Source: Alphaproteobacteria bacterium (GTDB taxonomy: Bacteria > Pseudomonadota > Alphaproteobacteria > ATCC43930 > CGMCC-115725). Taken from it: a DNA stretch of 29,025 nucleotides. The notes under the pieces are model-generated. The model ran no database searches and was not told the DNA's origin. It worked only from the letters and a program-made list of their open reading frames with translations. The translations under genes were made by a program, and so were the position numbers. Where the stretch lies: the NCBI GenBank assembly GCA_005888515.1, contig VAZR01000042.1, positions 1-29,025 of the forward strand, in the 5' to 3' direction. Below, piece by piece: positions 23,693 through 29,025 of this stretch (its first letter is position 1; each line of letters begins with the position of its first letter).

Positions 23693-25540
23693 ATGGTGTC
23701 GATGATGGCCGATCTGGCCGGCGCGGCGGCCGCACAGCCCGGCCCCGCGGCCGAGCTGGGCGCGGCGGTGCGCGAGCGTTGGTCCTTGCTGGCGCGGCTC
23801 GAGAATGCGGCGATCGGGGTGCGTCAGGCGGACGGTTCGATGCGGGTCCGCCGCAACGACCCGGCTGGCTGCATCCTGTACGGTCCCTACCTGCATCTGC
23901 CGGTGGGCACGTATCGGCTGAGCTTCCGCTGCGAGGTTGGCACGGTGCGCATGGCGGCCCAGCCGGTGCTCGGGGTCGAGGTCATCGTGCTGAACCGGTT
24001 TCAGAGGGCCTGGCGCGATTTCACCGCCGCCGAGCTGCACTCGGGCGGCGCATCGCTGATCTTCGAGGTGCCGCCCGAACACAGCATCGACAGCGAAGAC
24101 GCCGGCCGGTTCGAATTTCGCTTTTTTCACTTCGCCAATGCCGCTCTGGCGATCACCGGGGTTGAGCTGGAGCGGGTCACAGACGAGGTCGCAGGTGTCG
24201 CCGCGCCGCGGCAATGGCGGATGCTCGGCCGCTTACAGAAAAGCTGGATCGGCTGGCGAGACCGCGATGGTGCCGTTTCCGTGCGCTACATGCCCATCGG
24301 ATGCCTGCTGTACGGCGGCTGGCCCTATCTGCGGTTGGCGCGCGGCCATTACCGGCTGAGCGTGCGGGCGGCTTGCGGCAAGCTGCGTGCCGCCCGCAAA
24401 CCGGTGCTGCGGATCGAGATTTTCGCATCCGGCCGATGGCGTAACACGAGCCTGCTGAAAACGCTGTCGCGCTTTCCCGAAGCGAGCGGTGTTCCGCAAG
24501 TACGGCGGGATTTCACCGCCGACGACATCGCGGTCGGCGCGGTGTCGGTCGATTTTGCGGTACCGACGGATCTCGCGCTCGAAACCGGCGCCGATGCGCC
24601 GTTCGAACTGCGTCTCCATCATTTCGGCAAGGCGGCATTGCGGATCGCATCCGTCGATCTGATCAAGCTCAGCGCCGACGAAGCGCCTGCGCCGGTCCTG
24701 CCGATGCCGGCGTTGCGCCCCTTGGGCCGCCGCCGGGTCGTCATCGTCGGCAATTGCCAGTCGGAAACGCTGCGTCAGGGCTTTGCGCGGCTCGAGGCAC
24801 TGAACCGGCGTTTCGAAGCCAAATATCATTTCGTGCAATTGCAGCAGAACCAGCGCGACTTCGTCGCCAGAGACCTCGAGCAATGCGACATCCTACTGGT
24901 TCAGGATGTGCGCCATTGGGACGCCTTTCCGCTGCGCGATTGCGTATCGCCGACGGCCGAGATCATCAAATTTCCGCTGGTGCGGTTTGCGTCGTTATGG
25001 CCGTTCGATGGCTGGAACGGCCCTAATGACCGCGCGGCGCACGATCAGGAAGCGCCGAACCTGACGTTTCCCTATCTCGATGGCCTGCTCGGGCGCCTGC
25101 GCAAGGAAATTCCGGACAAGGAAGCGCGGTTCCACGCTTATCGCACGCTCGAATGGCCGGGCATCGTCAATTATCGCCGGCTGCATCAACTGGAGGAACG
25201 CCGGCTGACCGCGACCGATAGGCAGTACGACATAACGATCGGCGATTTCATTCTGACCAATTTCCAAAGACGGCGGGTGTTCCACACGACAGTCCGGCCG
25301 AATTGGCAGGTGTTCAGCCTATTGATGCAATATGTCGCCAAATGCCTGTCGGTGACCGATCCGGTGTCATTGAACGAAGGCGTCGACGTCATGCTGCGCG
25401 AGCCGCAGGTTCCGGTTCACCCGAAGGTGGCGCGCGATCTTGGAGTCCGGTGGGCCGACGAGAGGACGCGCTATCTCGTGCACGGCCGCGAGGTGAGATG
25501 GCAGAATTACATCCGCAGCTACATCGAACATTACGGATAA
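23693..25540 (+). CDS. WcbI-domain protein with duplicated N-terminal beta-rich domain
   Basis: 615 residues. The C-terminal part (about 347-615) looks like the WcbI polysaccharide-biosynthesis domain: it starts with VVIVGNCQSETLRQGF, holding the G-N-C-Q motif, and continues with CDILLVQDV, IIKFPLVRFASLWPF and VRPNWQVF. In Burkholderia WcbI is a CoA-binding capsule enzyme thought to be an acyltransferase. In front are two related repeats of about 135-150 residues (30-162 and 177-327). Each has L-x-R-L...IG, GC-[IL]-LYG, HY/TYRLS, then a segment ending FE-[FL]-R and ITGVEL/IASVDL, most likely beta sandwiches. There is no signal peptide. The start is uncertain (ATG at 23693, 23702 or 23705). 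The next gene follows after 4 bp. Substrate unknown. Confidence 0.75.
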   Translation: MVSMMADLAGAAAAQPGPAAELGAAVRERWSLLARLENAAIGVRQADGSMRVRRNDPAGCILYGPYLHLPVGTYRLSFRCEVGTVRMAAQPVLGVEVIVLNRFQRAWRDFTAAELHSGGASLIFEVPPEHSIDSEDAGRFEFRFFHFANAALAITGVELERVTDEVAGVAAPRQWRMLGRLQKSWIGWRDRDGAVSVRYMPIGCLLYGGWPYLRLARGHYRLSVRAACGKLRAARKPVLRIEIFASGRWRNTSLLKTLSRFPEASGVPQVRRDFTADDIAVGAVSVDFAVPTDLALETGADAPFELRLHHFGKAALRIASVDLIKLSADEAPAPVLPMPALRPLGRRRVVIVGNCQSETLRQGFARLEALNRRFEAKYHFVQLQQNQRDFVARDLEQCDILLVQDVRHWDAFPLRDCVSPTAEIIKFPLVRFASLWPFDGWNGPNDRAAHDQEAPNLTFPYLDGLLGRLRKEIPDKEARFHAYRTLEWPGIVNYRRLHQLEERRLTATDRQYDITIGDFILTNFQRRRVFHTTVRPNWQVFSLLMQYVAKCLSVTDPVSLNEGVDVMLREPQVPVHPKVARDLGVRWADERTRYLVHGREVRWQNYIRSYIEHYG

Positions 25541-25544
25541 TACG

Positions 25545-26303
25545 GTGAACCTGCGCGATCGCATCGGCGTCGATATCGGCAGCAAATTGCCGCTCGAGGA
25601 GGCCGTCGAATGGGCGGCGCGGCATCGGGTGCGGTTCATCGATGTACAGCTCGATACCGGCGCCAACGCGCTCAGCACGATCGACGAGGCACGTGCCACG
25701 ACGGCGCGCGCCGCCTGCCACAAGCGCGATATACGCCTCGGCTTGCATACGGCCTCGGCCGTCAATGTCGCGGAATACGCGCCTCATGTCGGCGATGCCG
25801 TCGAGCGATATCTCAAGGCGTATGTCGATGCCGCGGTGAAGCTTGGTGCCGGCTGGATCGTCATGCATGCCGGGTTCCACTTCACCTCCGACAAGGAACA
25901 GCGGATGCTGGCCGGGCGCGAGCGGCTGCAGAGGGTCGCCGATTACGCCGAACGGAACGGCGCGCTGATCCTGCTCGAAAACCTGAACAAGGAACCGGAG
26001 CAGGCCGAGGTGCACTATCTCGCGCACACGGTCGAGGAATGGCGGTTTTATTTCGATGCGATCCTTGTCGAGGCGCTCGACATGGACCGGGTCGAGGAGG
26101 TGCGGCTCGCCGACTGCTTCCGCAACGGCCACGAGGTGCACCTGCCGCCGGGCAAGGGCAACCTCGATTTCGGCGACATGTTCCGCAGCATTGAAGGGAA
26201 CGGCTTTCGCGGCCACTACATGAACGCGTTCGGCTCGCTCGACGACATGCTCCAGGGGCGCGACGAACTCGTACGGATAGCCGCGACGGCCGGCATCGCG
26301 TAA
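25545..26303 (+). CDS. Sugar phosphate isomerase/epimerase-like TIM-barrel protein, probable internal deletion
   Basis: 252 residues from a GTG at 25545, 4 bp after the WcbI-domain gene, so surely co-transcribed. Xylose-isomerase-like TIM barrel: IGVDIG, RFIDVQLDTG, LGLHTASAVNVAEY, WIVMHAGFHF (metal or substrate His), LILLENLNKEPEQAEVHYLAHTVEEWRFYFDAI, VRLADCFRNGHEVHLPPGKGNLDFGDMF and FRGHYMNAFGSLDDML. In relatives as I recall them, about 20-25 residues containing a F-T-x-N-H-A-H-L-V-P-E-G motif stand between YFDAI and the helix before VRLADC. Here YFDAI (ends near residue 173) joins directly to LVEALDMDRV. That strand supplies active-site residues, so the protein may be inactive. The deletion would be in frame. 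Lower certainty than for the other lesions. Confidence 0.75.
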   Translation: MNLRDRIGVDIGSKLPLEEAVEWAARHRVRFIDVQLDTGANALSTIDEARATTARAACHKRDIRLGLHTASAVNVAEYAPHVGDAVERYLKAYVDAAVKLGAGWIVMHAGFHFTSDKEQRMLAGRERLQRVADYAERNGALILLENLNKEPEQAEVHYLAHTVEEWRFYFDAILVEALDMDRVEEVRLADCFRNGHEVHLPPGKGNLDFGDMFRSIEGNGFRGHYMNAFGSLDDMLQGRDELVRIAATAGIA

Positions 26304-27103
26304 CTACGGACGCGGCTCGACATCGAGCCTTACGGCGATGCCTTCGAGCTCGGCCTTCGGCGCGGCGTAACGGCGCAGAACCAGCGGGTCGTGGCCGGGA
26401 ATGACGTGCGCCGGCGAACTCGCGAGGCGCTTTACGGTCGCGAAGCCTTCGAGCATGTCGCCGACATTGTAGACCATCGCATAGGCGCGCATCTGCTCGA
26501 AATTGGCGTAGAATGCGATGCGTCGGCGGCGAGCACGACCCAACCGCGCTGTGTCTTGACGCGCATTACCTGCAGCCCGTCGGTGTGGCCGCCGACATGA
26601 TGCACGGTGATGCCGGGGGCGATCTCGCCAGTGCCGTCGTGAAACTGTACCCGGCCCGCGAATAGGCGCCCAACCATCGCGCTGACATCGTCCTCCTCGA
26701 ATGAGCGGCGCAGCTGCGGGTGGCACATGCAGCGTCCGGTACAGAACGCCATCTCGCGATCCTGCAGATGATAGGTGGCGTTCGGGAACAGGTCGCGGTT
26801 GCCGGCATGGTCGTAATGCATGTGGCTGATGATTACGTCGCCGACGGTCGCCGGATCGACCCCGATCGCGAGCAGCCCGTCGCGTGGCGCTCGCAGGAAT
26901 TCCCGCTTGCGCTTTTTCGCCATTGCCTCGTCGAAGCCGGTATCGAGGATCAGGGTGCGGTTCTCGCCGACGATCGCCCAGACGAAATAATCGAGCGGCA
27001 TCGGGCTGTCGTCATGCGGGTCCGCCGCGAGAAAACTCTCGCGCGCGAGGCGGTGGTGGTGGGCATAGCGCACGGCATAGATTTCGTAGGTGTCGGCGGT
27101 CAT
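26304..27103 (-). pseudogene. Metallo-beta-lactamase-fold hydrolase (N-acyl homoserine lactonase-like), 1-base frameshift
   Basis: Would be about 266 residues if the frame were intact. The metal motif H-x-H-x-D-H is complete (His94, His96, Asp98, His99 in ISHMHYDHAG), later ligands HHVGGHTDG and ADASH are present, and the end IPGHDPLVLRRYAAP is family-like. This group includes AHL lactonases (AttM/AiiB side) and related lactonases; the true substrate is open. At about 26513 the text reads ...GCATCGCATTCTACGCC on the minus strand. One extra T would give Ala-Ser-His-Phe-Tyr-Ala and restore the frame into YANFEQMRAYAMVYNVGDMLEGFATV. A single-base deletion is thus clear. ATG at 27103 has caggagagcg upstream. 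Given a single-base event, a sequence error is a serious possibility. Confidence 0.85.
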
Positions 27104-27168
27104 CGCGCTCTCCTGACGGGCATTGCCGCGCTTATAGGCCGGCCGAGGAGAGCCTGTCAGCCGGAACC

Positions 27169-27963
27169 CTAATCCCCCGACATCATCAGCCTGTCGGTGA
27201 CCGGCAGGGTGATACGGTGCGGCGCGAAACGGCCGCCGAGTGCCAGGATCTTGTTCATGATGCCGGCGATCGCGACACGCCGGCCGGCGGCGAGGGCGCG
27301 ATAGCCGATCCGCGCGACATCCCCGGCGCGCATCATGTGCCGCAGCCGCCGCGCCATAATGGAGTGGTCGGCGCCGGCGATCTTGAAGAACTCGGTATCG
27401 GTCGCGCCCGGGCACAGCACGGTGACGCCGACGCCGGTGCCGCGCAATTCATAGGCGAGCGCCTCGCCGAGGCTCGACACGAAGGCTTTGCTAGCGAAGT
27501 ACACCGCCATGCGCGGCCCGGGCTGAAACCCCGCAACGGACGAAACCAGCATGATGCGGCCCCGCCCGCGCGCCACCATGCCGGGCGCGATCAAGCGCGT
27601 CAGCTCGGTCAACGCGATGATGTTGACCTGCAGGATTTCGCTGATGCGGCCGAAATCCATGCGGTCGAAGCGGCCAAGCGCGCCTAGGCCGGCATTGTTG
27701 ATCAGCACGTCGATCTTGAGACTACGGCTGCCGATATCATGTGCGAGCGCGGCGGCGGCGGCCGGTTTCGACAGATCGGCGGCGATCACCGTCACCGCGG
27801 CCCCGAGGCTACGTAGCTCGGCGGCGAGCGCTTCCATCGCCGCGACGCGGCGGGCCGTCAGCACGAGATCGTGACCATGCCGGGCCAATTCGCGCGCCAA
27901 TCCGGCGCCGATGCCGCTGGAGGCGCCGGTCACCAGCGCCAGAGGACGGTTGCTGTTGTCCAT
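27169..27963 (-). CDS. Short-chain dehydrogenase/reductase (SDR)
   Basis: 264 residues, classical SDR. NAD(P)-binding T-G-x3-G-I-G at 12-19, with Arg-Arg after the second strand (LTARRV, 38-39), which favours NADPH. NNAG at 89-92, and the catalytic set Ser142 (LVSSVAG), Tyr155 and Lys159 (YFASK). The C-terminal part, with MMRAGDVARIGYRALAAGRR and a hydrophobic end, resembles the DltE/YqjQ-like group of unknown substrate. ATG at 27963 follows aaaggaacc. It lies 65 bp upstream of the hydrolase gene on the same strand and diverges from the DUF3617 gene. Confidence 0.9.
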   Translation of the reverse strand: MDNSNRPLALVTGASSGIGAGLARELARHGHDLVLTARRVAAMEALAAELRSLGAAVTVIAADLSKPAAAAALAHDIGSRSLKIDVLINNAGLGALGRFDRMDFGRISEILQVNIIALTELTRLIAPGMVARGRGRIMLVSSVAGFQPGPRMAVYFASKAFVSSLGEALAYELRGTGVGVTVLCPGATDTEFFKIAGADHSIMARRLRHMMRAGDVARIGYRALAAGRRVAIAGIMNKILALGGRFAPHRITLPVTDRLMMSGD

Positions 27964-28087
27964 GATGGTTCCTTTGGGATCGTTCCTTTGGCAGGCCCAA
28001 CGGCAGCGCGATCGGGAACCGAGTTTCGCTCGCAACCGTTGAACGGCCGGTCGGGCGGTCTCCCGGCCGAACCGATAGAGGCGGACG

Positions 28088-28597
28088 ATGAACAGGCTTT
28101 GGATCGCGGCTATGATAATGGCTTTCGCGAGCATCGGCATTGCCGAAGCCGCGGGCCCGGCGGAGCGGGTGGAGCCGGCTCAGCCGCGCGTGCTCGCCGA
28201 TACGGTCAAGCCGGGCCAGTGGGAATTCACCTCGCAAATGCAGATGCCGGGCGGGACGCAGATGCCGCCAGGGATGCAGATGCCGTCCGGCACGACAATG
28301 CCGCCGGGAGCCGGGATGAGATCGAGTTATCAGGCGTGCATCGATTCGGACAAGGCGGTGCCGAGCGACCCGCGTGGCCAGTGCAAGATCGACAATGTAC
28401 GGCGCAACGGCGCGACGGTCAGCTGGACCGGGACCTGCACGACCGGGCAAGGCGCGGTCCGCTCCGAAGGCGTGGCGCGCTATTCCGGCGACAGGATGGA
28501 AGGCAATCTGACGACGCATGTGCCGGGCGCCAACGGGCAGGTGATGAACACGACCCAGCACATCACCGGCCGTTATCTTGGGGCCTGCGCGCGTTAG
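28088..28597 (+). CDS. DUF3617 family exported protein with Met-rich segment
   Basis: 169 residues. Signal peptide MNRLWIAAMIMAFASIGIAEA (cleavage near AEA-AG), then VKPGQWEFTSQMQM, the usual opening of DUF3617 (G-x-W-E). It continues with YQACI...CKIDNVRRNGATVSWTGTC and a C-terminal GRYLGAC, again typical. Cysteines probably form disulfides in the periplasm. Between residues about 50 and 78 the chain is unusually rich in Met, Pro and Gly (QMQMPGG, QMPPGMQMPSG, TMPPGAGM). DUF3617 has no assigned function. The ATG at 28088 is the first codon of the signal peptide. Confidence 0.85.
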   Translation: MNRLWIAAMIMAFASIGIAEAAGPAERVEPAQPRVLADTVKPGQWEFTSQMQMPGGTQMPPGMQMPSGTTMPPGAGMRSSYQACIDSDKAVPSDPRGQCKIDNVRRNGATVSWTGTCTTGQGAVRSEGVARYSGDRMEGNLTTHVPGANGQVMNTTQHITGRYLGACAR

Positions 28598-28600
28598 TAT

Positions 28601-29025
28601 TTACTCAGCAGCGCGGGCCGGCGCGGCGGCGCAATGCCGGCGCAGCGCGGCGATCAGCGCGTCGGTTTCGGCCTCGCTAGTATCGAAGCGGCAGACGAAG
28701 CGGGCGAGGGTGGCGCTGCGGCGGTAGAACTGAAACCCGTCGCGCTCGAGCGCATCCATCGCCGCTGACGGCAATTCGAGAAAGAGCTCGTTGACCTCGA
28801 CCGGCGCGACGAGCCGCAAGCCAGGCAGGCCTGCGATGCCGGTCGCGATGCGTGCGGCGGCCGTGTTTGAGGCAGCGGCGAGGTTCAGCCACAGCCCGTT
28901 TTCGATGTAGGCCATCAGCTGTGCCGACGCGAAACGCATCTTCGACCAGACCTGGCCGGCGCGGCGCAGTTGCACCGCGAGCCCGTCGGCTAGTTCCAGG
29001 TTGAAGACGACGATCGCGTCGCACA
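28601..29025 (-). CDS. Low-specificity L-threonine aldolase, C-terminal part (cut by window edge)
   Basis: About 141 C-terminal residues of a PLP fold type I enzyme that cleaves threonine (or allo-threonine) to glycine and acetaldehyde. The text CDAIVVFNLELADGLAVQLRRAGQVWSKMRFASAQLMAYIENGLWL matches the segment just after the PLP lysine in bacterial threonine aldolases. Next come LVAPVEVNELFLELP and FYRR...ARFVCRFDTSEAETDALIAAL. The lysine itself lies outside the window. The stop is 3 bp after the DUF3617 stop on the opposite strand. Another beta-eliminating lyase of the same family is less likely. Confidence 0.85.
   Translation of the reverse strand, partial: CDAIVVFNLELADGLAVQLRRAGQVWSKMRFASAQLMAYIENGLWLNLAAASNTAAARIATGIAGLPGLRLVAPVEVNELFLELPSAAMDALERDGFQFYRRSATLARFVCRFDTSEAETDALIAALRRHCAAAPARAAE

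Noticed and set aside
26884..27687. Plus-strand 267-codon open frame
   Set aside because: Antisense of the hydrolase and SDR genes, both with complete family motifs; no start signal.
1..29025. Search by eye for CRISPR arrays, tRNA genes, insertion sequences, attachment sites or phage genes
   Set aside because: None seen: no evenly spaced direct repeats, no transposase or integrase wording, no cloverleaf-like run with a CCA end.

Overview
The window is GC-rich DNA packed with genes. It looks like the chromosome of an alphaproteobacterium, most likely near Rhodospirillales, though I cannot fix the genus from sequence alone. The pointers are DUF2794 and DUF1491 proteins, a double-length dCTP deaminase, a free-standing CtrA-like receiver, the order TPR protein - BamB - Der, and a palindrome of the type scattered through alphaproteobacterial genomes. 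I see no rRNA, tRNA, CRISPR array, transposase or phage gene.

Layout. 1-730: start of a class A penicillin-binding protein running off the left edge on the minus strand. 847-1482: two small membrane proteins. 1549-3911: four neighbouring exported Gly/Ser low-complexity proteins. 4124-6548: plus-strand run of a serine/alanine-glyoxylate aminotransferase with an internal deletion, a FAH/hydratase-family enzyme and cytochrome b561. 6558-6917: DUF2794. 7122-10473: TPR membrane protein, BamB and the GTPase Der. 10476-15227: signalling block with a REC-histidine kinase, a large MHYT-sensor hybrid kinase whose Hpt end is broken, and a divergent CtrA-like receiver. 15240-18554: minus-strand run read in the order CysK, AlaX-type editing protein, mercaptopyruvate sulfurtransferase, GNAT. 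18706-19905: dCTP deaminase. 20023-23482: minus-strand run of ACP, fatty acyl-AMP ligase (frameshifted), lipoprotein, DUF1491 and NUDIX hydrolase. 23693-26303: divergent pair of a WcbI-domain protein with two extra beta-rich repeats and a sugar-isomerase-like TIM barrel. 26304-27963: metallo-beta-lactamase-fold hydrolase (1-base frameshift) and an SDR. 28088-28597: DUF3617 protein. 28601-29025: end of a threonine aldolase.

The most original content is the FAAL/ACP module back to back with the WcbI-like protein, which could be an acyl-modification system for a glycan or lipid (inference). The other striking point is that five otherwise well-conserved genes carry lesions: two in-frame deletions, two frame-shifting deletions and one single-base deletion. 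Either the region is decaying or, at least as likely, the assembly has consensus errors. This should be settled before any function is read from these genes.
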